Shown piece by piece: positions 1 to 5,639 of a DNA stretch of 6,797 nucleotides. Within the stretch, counting starts at the first letter, position 1. Every line of letters starts with the position of its first letter. The notes beneath the pieces are model-generated. The model did not search any database. It was not told the DNA's origin and was given only the letters and a program-made list of their open reading frames with translations. Position numbers and translations under genes: made by a program. Source of the DNA: Pseudobdellovibrionaceae bacterium (GTDB lineage Bacteria; Bdellovibrionota; Bdellovibrionia; Bdellovibrionales; JAMPXM01); the NCBI GenBank assembly GCA_913776405.1, contig CAJYOV010000210.1, positions 1 through 6,797 of the forward strand, written 5' to 3'.

Positions 1-271
1 GATCTGGGCCTTTGTCATCCGTTTCGAATTTCAAAAGAGCGGCTGCCATTGGGAGTGACGGGCGTGCACCCTCAAAGCAGCGGCCGGTTTTCCAACCCGT
101 TGGTGGGACTTCGGCGAGTTTGGTTGCGCGGCCCGTACTGTACATCTGAGTGATCTGTTGGAATTCGGTCGGTGACGTTGGATACGTTTGGAGATCTGCA
201 TGTGCTGAACACGGAATCAGTCCGAACGTAAACGCGAACGAGAAGGCGAGTGCGGCGACGAAGGCTTTCAT
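1..271 (-). CDS. Exported protein of unknown function, 3' part cut off by window edge
   Basis: Reading the minus strand from the ATG at 269-271 gives 90 uninterrupted codons up to the window edge, so only the N-terminal part is visible. An AGGAG Shine-Dalgarno sequence (276-280) lies four bases before the ATG, which fixes the start. The protein opens with a clear Sec signal peptide: Lys2, a hydrophobic core at about residues 4-20, and a likely cleavage after Ser-Ala-His-Ala near residue 25. The mature part has a GWKTGRCF stretch (about residues 59-66) with one cysteine, then PSLPMAAALL. A G-x-x-x-GRC(Y/F) signature recurs, as I remember it, in exported hypothetical proteins of Bdellovibrio; no function is known to me. 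It is transcribed divergently from the gene at 422. Gene reality is well supported by signal peptide, SD and open frame; the function is unrecognised. Confidence 0.8.
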   Translation of the reverse strand, partial: MKAFVAALAFSFAFTFGLIPCSAHADLQTYPTSPTEFQQITQMYSTGRATKLAEVPPTGWKTGRCFEGARPSLPMAAALLKFETDDKGPD

Positions 272-421
272 GAAACTCCTAATCGAAACGATGAAATGTT
301 AGGGGCTCTCGTAGCATTGATGCCAGGGGCACGTAAACGACTGGCTTAGTGGCGTCAGCATTCGCTGCCAGCGGAAGATTTTAGTTACCCATTTTGGGGG
401 AGGGCGGGTAGCCTTACTTTC
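272..421. promoter_or_regulatory. Divergent intergenic region, dyad-rich
   Basis: This 150-base gap lies between two divergent start codons and must hold promoters for both directions, but neither is convincing. On the minus strand a TTTACG / TACGAG pair with about 18 bases between can be proposed, and it matches the consensus poorly. The gap contains GCAT-TG-ATGC (314-323), CGCTG-C-CAGCG (363-373) and an imperfect direct repeat AGCATT...GCCAG (313-329 and 357-374). A purine run GGGGGAGGG (396-404) is too far (about 17 bases) from the ATG at 422 to be an ordinary ribosome binding site. No RNA gene or small ORF with a good start was seen. Confidence 0.4.
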
Positions 422-859
422 ATGCATTCAGAAACCCTACCGGTATCACCGTCCACCAGTCTTTTTGAGGGCCTCGAGCATCGTTTGCTCAATGCCTTCA
501 AAAATCGGGACATCAAGACAGTCGAGGCGCTGGTCGACTCAAAGTGTTTTGGCGTCGGCGTGGGCGGTCGCGAATATTCGCGGAAGGATTTCATCCAAGA
601 CATGTTTGCAGACGTGGTCGTGCGCACGTTTGCGGTGACCGAGGTTCGAGCCACGATTGAAAAAGGGTTTTGCACAGCACTTGCGAACTGGGAAGTCGAT
701 ATGAGCATCGACGCCTTCATTCTAAAAGGAAGTGCGAGAGTCACTCGCACGTGGGTTGAACGCAACGACGGGTGGAAGCTTTTGAGTTTCCATATGTCCG
801 ATGCGCGCCTGGCAAACTCATGGGATAAAACGCTGAAAAAGAAAGATGTGAACGCGTGA
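422..859 (+). CDS. NTF2-like (SnoaL/DUF4440-type) domain protein
   Basis: This 145-residue protein fits a single NTF2-like cone-shaped alpha+beta domain in size and pattern. An N-terminal amphipathic helix (about residues 14-42, LFEGLEHRLLNAFKNRDI) is followed by a strand with FGVGVGG, the helix KDFIQDMF, and then a curved sheet. The sheet ends in the family-typical RVTRTWVERNDGWKLLSFHMS (about 105-125, Arg-x-Thr-x-x-Trp ... Trp-Lys ... His-x-Ser). Family members include small enzymes, scaffolds and ligand-binding proteins, so no reaction can be assigned. No signal peptide is seen, which suggests a cytoplasmic protein. The ATG at 422 lacks a clear Shine-Dalgarno sequence at normal spacing, and no alternative upstream start exists in frame. 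Its TGA overlaps the GTG of the next gene by four bases, so the two are probably translated together. Confidence 0.75.
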   Translation: MHSETLPVSPSTSLFEGLEHRLLNAFKNRDIKTVEALVDSKCFGVGVGGREYSRKDFIQDMFADVVVRTFAVTEVRATIEKGFCTALANWEVDMSIDAFILKGSARVTRTWVERNDGWKLLSFHMSDARLANSWDKTLKKKDVNA

Positions 860-1308
860 CTTTAGCGGCCCTCGTGCTCCCAACCCTCATTCAGACATTT
901 CAATTTCAACCGACCGTGACTGAGTGGCTGTGCCCGAAAGGGGCGCGCTCTATTTTGCTTGAGTGCAAGCCGACAGAGTCGAAAATGGCGCCGGTGACGG
1001 TTTCACTTGATGCCGTCGGGAACGAGAACGACTTCTTTCAAGGCGGTTGGGAGTCGCAAACCCCAGACGGTCGAATTTTTGAAAGTGTGCTCGTGACGTC
1101 TTTCGTTCATGAAACGGAAGGTCCGGTTCTCTTAATTAGTGCGAACGCCGGCTTCGATCCAGACTCGGCAAAGCAGTCGGGTGTTTTCATGGATGTCGCT
1201 CAATCAGGTGTGCCCAAGCAGCTTATGATCACGGGCGACAGGCAACCGTTAAATGAGACACAAGAGATCGTGATCACGCTCGAATTGAACGAAATCTCAG
1301 CACGTTGA
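856..1308 (+). CDS. Unrecognised protein, possibly exported, coupled to NTF2-like gene
   Basis: A 150-residue frame begins at GTG 856 inside the stop of the previous gene (GTGA overlap), the classical arrangement for coupled translation; no in-frame start lies further upstream before a stop. The first 17 residues are hydrophobic (LAALVLPTLI) but lack a basic n-region, so a signal peptide is only possible; a second GTG at 874 would remove most of it. The rest alternates polar and hydrophobic residues as in a beta-rich domain, with two cysteines (26 and 37) that could pair if the protein is exported. I do not recognise the family. Gene reality rests on the overlap, the length of the open frame and the absence of a better competitor on the other strand. 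The frame is followed by about 110 bases before the likely start of the next gene. Confidence 0.65.
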   Translation: MTLAALVLPTLIQTFQFQPTVTEWLCPKGARSILLECKPTESKMAPVTVSLDAVGNENDFFQGGWESQTPDGRIFESVLVTSFVHETEGPVLLISANAGFDPDSAKQSGVFMDVAQSGVPKQLMITGDRQPLNETQEIVITLELNEISAR

Positions 1309-1336
1309 GCTAACATTGCTGCGGCGCGCTTTCGCA

Positions 1337-1372
1337 GGTGTTCGATGAGTTCGTTTTGGTGTTCGATGAGTT
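1337..1372. repeat. 15-bp direct repeat, 21-bp period, upstream of regulator gene
   Basis: GGTGTTCGATGAGTT occurs exactly twice, at 1337-1351 and 1358-1372. The offset of 21 bases is two helical turns, so two bound proteins would sit on the same DNA face. It lies in the gap between the stop at 1308 and the ATG at 1419 that best fits the regulator family, so it is a candidate operator for self-regulation. If translation instead began at GTG 1338, the repeat would encode a repeated FDE motif. Confidence 0.5.
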
Positions 1373-1388
1373 GTGGCGAGCTTGCCAC
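1373..1388. promoter_or_regulatory. 16-bp imperfect palindrome; weak -35 overlap
   Basis: GTGGCGAGCTTGCCAC is a dyad with 14 of 16 symmetric positions (arms GTGGC/GCCAC, central AGCT), directly abutting the 15-bp direct repeat. TTGCCA at 1382-1387 inside it resembles a -35 hexamer, but the only -10-like sequence at the right distance (around 1405-1411, TAAATC) is poor. It could be an operator or an RNA hairpin; no T-run follows, so a terminator for the upstream pair is unlikely. Confidence 0.35.
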
Positions 1389-1418
1389 GCGCAGATCGGG
1401 CTGCCTAAATCTCCCGTG

Positions 1419-2240
1419 ATGGCATTCAAGGATCTCAATTTCAGAGAGCTTCTCGTCGAGAGGTTTCAAGCTAAACAAAAGGCGGCGCCGGAACTCTCGA
1501 TGCGGAAGTTCGCGGCTCTAATTGGCGTGAGCCCCGCGAATCTTTCTGACATCTTGAATGGTCGTTGCGGTCTGTCGGGCGCAGTGGCTGCCCGAATCGC
1601 GCAAGCGCTCGAGTTCAGCGATTTCGATATGCATCTGTTCGTAGATCTCGTCGAGAGCAAGCACGGGCGTAGCAAAAACGATCGCGAAGCGGCTCTCGAA
1701 CGTCTTGAAGCGCGAGAGCAAGATGTGTTTGGCGATGCGGAAAGCTACGACCATTCCGAGCTCTTCAAAGACTGGAAGCAGGTAGCGGTTCTCGAACTCG
1801 CGGGTGTTTTGAAAGAGATGCCGCTGGAAGCTTCGATCATCTCCCGCCGGCTTGGGCTACAGAAGATCGAAGCTCAGCTTTTGCTCGAGCGCCTTGTGCA
1901 AATAGGTGAGCTTCAACTTGATCCGATGACGAACCGACTGGTTCGGCGAACTGAGCACACATCGATTCAGAGCCCGATCCCGAGCGAAGTCGTTCGCGGA
2001 TTTCACAAACAAATTCTGACTCAGGCGCAACTCGGACTTGAGCAGCCGATTGAAGAGCGAAAGTACCGAAGCACCGTCATGTCGTTTGATTCTTCGCGGA
2101 TCGAAGAAGCCCGCGAGATGATCGAGACGTTTCATCGTGAATTCTTCAGGCGCTTCGAAGCACCCGATACGGCGGACTCCGTTTACACTCTTGGCCTCCA
2201 ATTTTTCAGAAACGACATCGGTCGAAACGAGGATTCCTAA
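1419..2240 (+). CDS. TIGR02147/DUF4423-type helix-turn-helix regulator
   Basis: Taken from ATG 1419 this is a 273-residue protein with the two-part layout of the TIGR02147 family. The N-terminus has the family-like FRELLVERFQAKQ helix, then an XRE-like helix-turn-helix at about residues 27-66 (SMRKFAALIGVSPANLSDIL, then RCGLSGAVAARIAQAL). The C-terminal DUF4423-type region (about 110-265) includes FKDWKQVAVLELAGVL, a winged-helix-like stretch with SRRLGL and LERLVQIGEL, and a final VYTLGLQFF. Members are putative transcription factors of unknown ligand, often multi-copy in Bdellovibrio and Fibrobacter. The same frame is open back to GTG 1338 (300 residues), but the extra 27 residues are unlike the family and overlap a tandem repeat; neither start has a good Shine-Dalgarno sequence. 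Its TAA shares one base with the next gene's ATG, so the pair is almost surely co-translated. Confidence 0.85.
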   Translation: MAFKDLNFRELLVERFQAKQKAAPELSMRKFAALIGVSPANLSDILNGRCGLSGAVAARIAQALEFSDFDMHLFVDLVESKHGRSKNDREAALERLEAREQDVFGDAESYDHSELFKDWKQVAVLELAGVLKEMPLEASIISRRLGLQKIEAQLLLERLVQIGELQLDPMTNRLVRRTEHTSIQSPIPSEVVRGFHKQILTQAQLGLEQPIEERKYRSTVMSFDSSRIEEAREMIETFHREFFRRFEAPDTADSVYTLGLQFFRNDIGRNEDS

Positions 2241-2902
2241 TGAACGCTCGCTCTCTTCTCCTAGCGTCTCTCCTGACGGCTTTCATGATCATTTCGATCT
2301 GCGCAGTTTCCCGAGTCGCGCACGCTCGCGAAGGCGGCTCGTCTGCAGGAGACGGCGGCAAAGGCATCGTCTGCGTAGGAGGCACGCCGCAGCTTCTCGA
2401 TTTGTATGAAGTTCGTCAGACGAAATACGCACGACTCATTTTAGGCGGCTCGTTCTCGGGCCAAACTTTGCCGGAAGCCTTCGCGGCCATCTTGTCGAGT
2501 GCCGAAATCAATTACCCAAGACTCTATCCGAGAATCAAAGCGCTCGTCGATGGCGCACGGCTCATGGACATTTCAGCAAGACGGGTCGCCGGGCCTTTGG
2601 AAACAACCGAAGACGGCCCACTTCCGATCCAGCCCGCAGATGAGCCTTGTCGTGTCGTGCAGCTAGCTGTGACGTCGCGGTCAGACTACCGACTAACCAT
2701 GATCGACGAGGCTTACTGGTCTCGAATGGATGCACTCGATCAGGCCTTTTTACTCATTCACGAAACCTTGCAAACTCGAGATGCGATTTCTAGAGACTCA
2801 AGTTCCATCGACTCCACAAAACGACTCAGAAAGTTTGTCGGCTTGCTCGCACTTCTTTTGCCGACGCCGGATGAGAAGCGCGAGTTTGAATCGATGTGGT
2901 AA
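2240..2902 (+). CDS. Exported HE...DS...R motif protein of Bdellovibrio type, unknown function
   Basis: This 220-residue protein has a Sec signal peptide (Arg4, hydrophobic core about 5-23, likely cleavage after Val-Ala-His-Ala at 29). A glycine-rich GGSSAGDGGKG segment follows, then IVCVGG with Cys45, and LLDLYE at 52-57. Near the C-terminus come Cys137, YWSRMDALDQAFLLIHETL with His174-Glu175, then IDSTKRLRKFVGLL (190-203). Cys45 and Cys137 may form a disulfide. I recall this layout (glycine-rich N-terminus, LDLYE, a Cys before the YW segment, HE, DS, R) as common among exported hypothetical proteins of Bdellovibrio. The His-Glu pair lacks a full HExxH zinc motif, so protease activity cannot be claimed. 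ATG 2240 overlaps the regulator stop by one base and has GAGG (2229-2232) seven bases upstream. It is probably the partner or target of that regulator. Confidence 0.85.
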   Translation: MNARSLLLASLLTAFMIISICAVSRVAHAREGGSSAGDGGKGIVCVGGTPQLLDLYEVRQTKYARLILGGSFSGQTLPEAFAAILSSAEINYPRLYPRIKALVDGARLMDISARRVAGPLETTEDGPLPIQPADEPCRVVQLAVTSRSDYRLTMIDEAYWSRMDALDQAFLLIHETLQTRDAISRDSSSIDSTKRLRKFVGLLALLLPTPDEKREFESMW

Positions 2903-2928
2903 CGCGTCAGCTAGAATGTTAATCTAGC
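2886..2928 (+). promoter_or_regulatory. Candidate copA promoter with 19-bp operator-like dyad
   Basis: The 48-base gap before copA contains GCTAGA (2910-2915), seven bases, then TCTAGC (2923-2928), a 19-base dyad. Inside it TAGAAT (2912-2917) matches the TATAAT -10 consensus at five of six positions, and TTGAAT (2886-2891) is a -35-like hexamer 20 bases upstream, a long spacer. A start near 2924 would leave a leader of about 27 bases containing the ribosome binding site. The dyad would cover the -10 and start point, as repressor operators do. It does not read as the ACCTTCC-type dyad of CueR. This is a prediction only. Confidence 0.4.
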
Positions 2929-2935
2929 GTCCAGC

Positions 2936-2942
2936 AGAGGAG
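2936..2942 (+). promoter_or_regulatory. Ribosome binding site of copA
   Basis: AGAGGAG ends eight bases before the ATG at 2951. It is the strongest Shine-Dalgarno sequence on the plus strand of the window, and it fixes the start of the oxidase at the signal-peptide methionine. Confidence 0.75.
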
Positions 2943-2950
2943 TTTGAGCG

Positions 2951-5119
2951 ATGGCATGTCCGATCCTCAGATCTATTTTGGTTGGCGTAGTAGCTTTCAT
3001 CCTGGGCGGTCACGCTGAAGCGAAGACTGTTCGGTATGAGCTCACGATTCGCAACGAACCCGTTAACTTGAGTGGCAAAAAGACGGTCGGTTTTGCGCTG
3101 ACGGTGAATAGCGGCATTCCCGCGCCGACGCTCGAGTTCACAGAGGGCGATGACGCTGAGATCCTCGTGAAAAACGAAGTACCGAATGAAGAAGCGTCGA
3201 TTCACTGGCACGGGATTTTGTTGCCACCGGATCAAGACGGCGTTCCGTACGTGAATACGCCTCCGATTTTTTCAGGCCAGTCGCATCTCTTTAAATTTAA
3301 AATTCGGCAGCACGGTACTTATTGGTACCACTCGCACACGATGCTCCAAGAGCAAAAAGGCGTTTACGGCGGCATCATCATCCACCCGAAAAAGGAAACG
3401 ATCAAAGTCGATCGTGAAGCGGTCGTTGTCCTGAGCGACTGGTCTGATGAAAACGCGGACTCGATTCTCCGAAATCTCAGAAAAGACGGCGACTACTATC
3501 TCTACAAAAAAGACTCTGTGCGCTCCTACTTCGGCGCCTTCGCGCAGAGTGGCCAGTCGCTAAAGAATCAGATCTACAATGAGTGGATCCGCATGGGCGG
3601 AATGGACCTTTCGGACGTGGGCTACGACGCGTTTCTGATCAACGGCAAACGCGACTCGCAGCTAGTGGACGCGAAACCTGGTGAACGCGTTCGTTTGCGC
3701 ATTATCAATGCGGGCTCGTCGAGCTATTTCTATGTTGCGATGGGTGTGCCGATGCGTGTGATCTCGGCCGACGGCGTGGATCAAAAGCCGATTGAGGCAA
3801 ACGAGATTCTGATCGGCATGGCTGAAACCTACGACGTGCTCTTTACCGTTCCAGAAGCGAAAAGCTATGAGCTCCGTGCGACTTGCCAGGATGTGACTGG
3901 CTTTGCATCGACCTGGATTGGGCGTGGTGAGAAGGTCCCGGCGCCAACAAAATCAAAGCCAGATTTGTACGCAACCATGGACCACGGGTCCATGCATGGC
4001 GGTCACAACATGGCGGGCATGAGCCACGGGAGTTCGCACGGCGGTGGCCACGATATGGCGGGCATGGATCATTCCGCGCACGCAGGTCACAAGATGCCTG
4101 AGCCGATTGAAAAGGTCGAAACGCTCACCGTGGACCAACTCAAAGCGCAGTCGCCGACCACGCTTGAGCCTTTAAAAAATCCCGAGACAGCAAAGCAAGC
4201 GAAGGTTCACGAATTGAAGCTCGTTCTAAATGGCGACATGGAACGGTACATCTGGCACATCAATGGGAAAGTTGTGAGCCAAGATCGCCTGATCATGATC
4301 GAGTCAGGGGAAGTTGTGCGTTTCACATTCGAGAATCAATCGATGATGCATCACCCGATGCATCTGCATGGGCATTTCTTCCGAGTCTTAAATGGGGCAG
4401 GCGATCTTTCGCCGCTGAAACACACAGTCGACGTTCCACCTCACGGCACACGCACGATCGAGTTTTATGCGGATGAGCCTGGGCAATGGATGCTTCACTG
4501 CCACAACCTGTATCACATGGACTCTGGCATGGCGCGGGTCATCCGTTACAAAGACTTCAAGCTAGACGACGCGATGACGATGCACGAGAAGCATGATCCG
4601 CACACGCACGATCACTTGTACACTTATGGTGCTCTCGAAGCAGCGACGAATCATGCTCGGGCGCAGTTCAAAGTGATGAAGACATGGGATGAAGTTGAGT
4701 TCCACGTTGAGTCCGCGCAAGTTGAAGGCAAGAACTTTGAGTTCAATAAAAAATGGGAGACAGAGGGTGAGCTTCATTATCATCGCTGGTTCTCGAATTG
4801 GCTCAATGTCTTTGGTGGCGTTCAGGTCTACGATGAAAAAGCCTACGGCGCTCTTGGTGTCGGCTACATTTTACCGCTTTTGATTGAGTCATCTGTTGCG
4901 ATCAACCACGAAGGCAAATTCCGGTTTGATCTCGAGAAGCGATTTCAGTGGACGAAAACACTTTTCACCGACGCCGACTTTTCTTGGCGACCAGGTTGGG
5001 AAGGTGAGCGTGATTCTGAATTTGAAGTCACTTTGATGTACGCCTCTCGCTGGGACTGGGCCGGTGGCCTCATGTTCACGGAGAAATCCGCAGGCGTAGG
5101 CCTTCAATATCAGTTTTAA
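2951..5119 (+). CDS. copA: CopA-type multicopper oxidase fused to a CopB-like beta-barrel domain
   Basis: This 722-residue protein is a three-cupredoxin multicopper oxidase of the CopA/PcoA copper-resistance type, expected to oxidise Cu(I) to less toxic Cu(II) in the periplasm with O2 as acceptor. A Sec-type signal peptide spans 1-24 (cleavage after Ala-Glu-Ala) and has no twin arginine. All copper motifs are intact: HWHG 85-88, HSH 127-129, HPMHLHGH 468-475, and HCH 516-518 with the type 1 Cys517, His522 and axial Met527. A His/Met-rich loop lies at 343-382. CopA oxidases normally stop soon after the last motif. Here a linker with five histidines (545-555) leads into about 165 residues of alternating aromatic/polar strands, roughly ten, ending in QYQF with C-terminal phenylalanine, like an outer-membrane barrel and resembling CopB (PF05275). 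The protein may thus be anchored on the periplasmic side of the outer membrane. The oxidase call is firm; the CopB assignment is inference. Confidence 0.93.
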   Translation: MACPILRSILVGVVAFILGGHAEAKTVRYELTIRNEPVNLSGKKTVGFALTVNSGIPAPTLEFTEGDDAEILVKNEVPNEEASIHWHGILLPPDQDGVPYVNTPPIFSGQSHLFKFKIRQHGTYWYHSHTMLQEQKGVYGGIIIHPKKETIKVDREAVVVLSDWSDENADSILRNLRKDGDYYLYKKDSVRSYFGAFAQSGQSLKNQIYNEWIRMGGMDLSDVGYDAFLINGKRDSQLVDAKPGERVRLRIINAGSSSYFYVAMGVPMRVISADGVDQKPIEANEILIGMAETYDVLFTVPEAKSYELRATCQDVTGFASTWIGRGEKVPAPTKSKPDLYATMDHGSMHGGHNMAGMSHGSSHGGGHDMAGMDHSAHAGHKMPEPIEKVETLTVDQLKAQSPTTLEPLKNPETAKQAKVHELKLVLNGDMERYIWHINGKVVSQDRLIMIESGEVVRFTFENQSMMHHPMHLHGHFFRVLNGAGDLSPLKHTVDVPPHGTRTIEFYADEPGQWMLHCHNLYHMDSGMARVIRYKDFKLDDAMTMHEKHDPHTHDHLYTYGALEAATNHARAQFKVMKTWDEVEFHVESAQVEGKNFEFNKKWETEGELHYHRWFSNWLNVFGGVQVYDEKAYGALGVGYILPLLIESSVAINHEGKFRFDLEKRFQWTKTLFTDADFSWRPGWEGERDSEFEVTLMYASRWDWAGGLMFTEKSAGVGLQYQF
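3998..4072 (+). repeat. Duplicated His/Met copper-binding repeat within copA
   Basis: Residues 350-359 (GGHNMAGMSH) and 365-374 (GGHDMAGMDH) are near-identical ten-residue units at a 15-residue period. They form the core of a 40-residue loop (343-382) with ten histidines and seven methionines. Met- and His-rich loops between the second and third cupredoxin domains of CopA/CueO/PcoA bind extra copper or guard the type 1 site, so this is a likely Cu(I) recruitment segment. Confidence 0.8.
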
Positions 5120-5129
5120 GTCGACGGGA

Positions 5130-5516
5130 TCATAGAAGTGAGAGCTGCTTTTCTTTTTCTGGCTCCGGAATGGGTTGGCGCTTTAACCATTCACCGAGAA
5201 CGAGCACTAAATGCTTCACTTCCGATTCGGTTAATTCACGACCTTGCTCGATTGAATGATGTTTCTGCAAACAGCCGCGACAACAAATGCCGGTCGCATG
5301 CTGAGCCACAAAAACTGGATGCCCGCGCATCGGCGTTTGCGATCCGTCGTTGAGCGGATAGGCGGGCGCCAAGCGGTCCATGAGGAATTCGCGGCCGTGA
5401 AGTAAAACTCGAGCTAGACCTTTCGACTGCAAGTAGCGGGCGTCTTTCGTGTTCAGGCGAAAGCCGCTTCGAAACTTTGAGCGCGAAAGGCGTTCAAAAA
5501 GATCGTCGTATGCCAT
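5130..5516 (-). CDS. DUF4186 family protein
   Basis: The protein (128 residues from ATG 5516) reads as DUF4186 almost end to end. DDLFERLSRSKFRSGFRL opens the domain, then DARYLQSKGL, DRLAPAYPLNDGSQTPMRGHPVF, AQHATGICCRGCLQKHH, and a C-terminal helix LTESEVKHLVLVLGEWLKRQ. The CCxxC with nearby histidines (HAT...CCRGCLQKHH) could bind zinc, as is common for such clusters, but the family has no established function. Family members start just before DLFERL, which favours ATG 5516. The frame is open to a TTG at 5564 (144 residues), and neither start has a Shine-Dalgarno sequence. An AT-rich TTATAAAAAA precedes the ATG. The gene converges on copA with only 10 bases between stops, and lies 75-123 bases after the PDZ gene, so it may have its own promoter. 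Confidence 0.88.
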   Translation of the reverse strand: MAYDDLFERLSRSKFRSGFRLNTKDARYLQSKGLARVLLHGREFLMDRLAPAYPLNDGSQTPMRGHPVFVAQHATGICCRGCLQKHHSIEQGRELTESEVKHLVLVLGEWLKRQPIPEPEKEKQLSLL

Positions 5517-5569
5517 TTTTTTATAAGCGTAAGGGAGAGAGGTCGAATCGTCACGGGCGTTCAATACGT

Positions 5570-5609
5570 GGCCGCAGCTGCTTAGGAGAACCTGAACTGA
5601 TTCGCGGCC
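5570..5609. repeat. Inverted repeat GGCCGC/GCGGCC between PDZ and DUF4186 genes
   Basis: GGCCGC at 5570-5575 and GCGGCC at 5604-5609 can pair across 28 bases, with an 8-base GCAGCTGC palindrome (5574-5581) touching the left arm. It lies in the intergenic part just beyond the PDZ stop. Neither strand shows the T-run of an intrinsic terminator, and the loop is long, so it may be chance or a weak RNA structure. Confidence 0.25.
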
Positions 5610-5639
5610 TCTAGCTTTAAGAGCCTTGTCAGTTCGATT

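Noticed and set aside
385..765. 126-codon minus-strand open frame
   Set aside because: It lies wholly opposite the NTF2-like gene, and its Ser/Arg/Thr-rich translation shows no domain pattern.
1338..1418. 27-residue N-terminal extension of the regulator from GTG 1338
   Set aside because: The extension precedes the family-like start, consists largely of a tandem DNA repeat and lacks a Shine-Dalgarno sequence; retained only as an alternative.
1200..1478. 92-codon minus-strand frame over the gap before the regulator
   Set aside because: It overlaps two plus-strand genes and the tandem repeat, has no ribosome binding site and no recognisable domain.
1857..2201. 114-codon minus-strand frame
   Set aside because: Antisense to the well-supported DUF4423-type region of the regulator; no family pattern.
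2137..2409. 90-codon plus-strand frame across the regulator/exported protein junction
   Set aside because: Out of frame with two well-supported genes; its arginine-rich tail is a frame-shift artefact of signal-peptide and glycine-rich DNA.
2910..2928. Dyad before copA as an intrinsic terminator of the upstream gene
   Set aside because: The arms are AT-rich, only six base pairs, and no T-run follows; an operator is the better reading.
3953..4138. His-rich minus-strand frame
   Set aside because: It is the complement of the His/Met repeat region of copA; low-complexity DNA gives His/Val-rich translations on both strands.
5147..5161. T-rich run as a terminator for copA
   Set aside because: It lies inside the DUF4186 coding sequence and is not preceded by a GC-rich stem.
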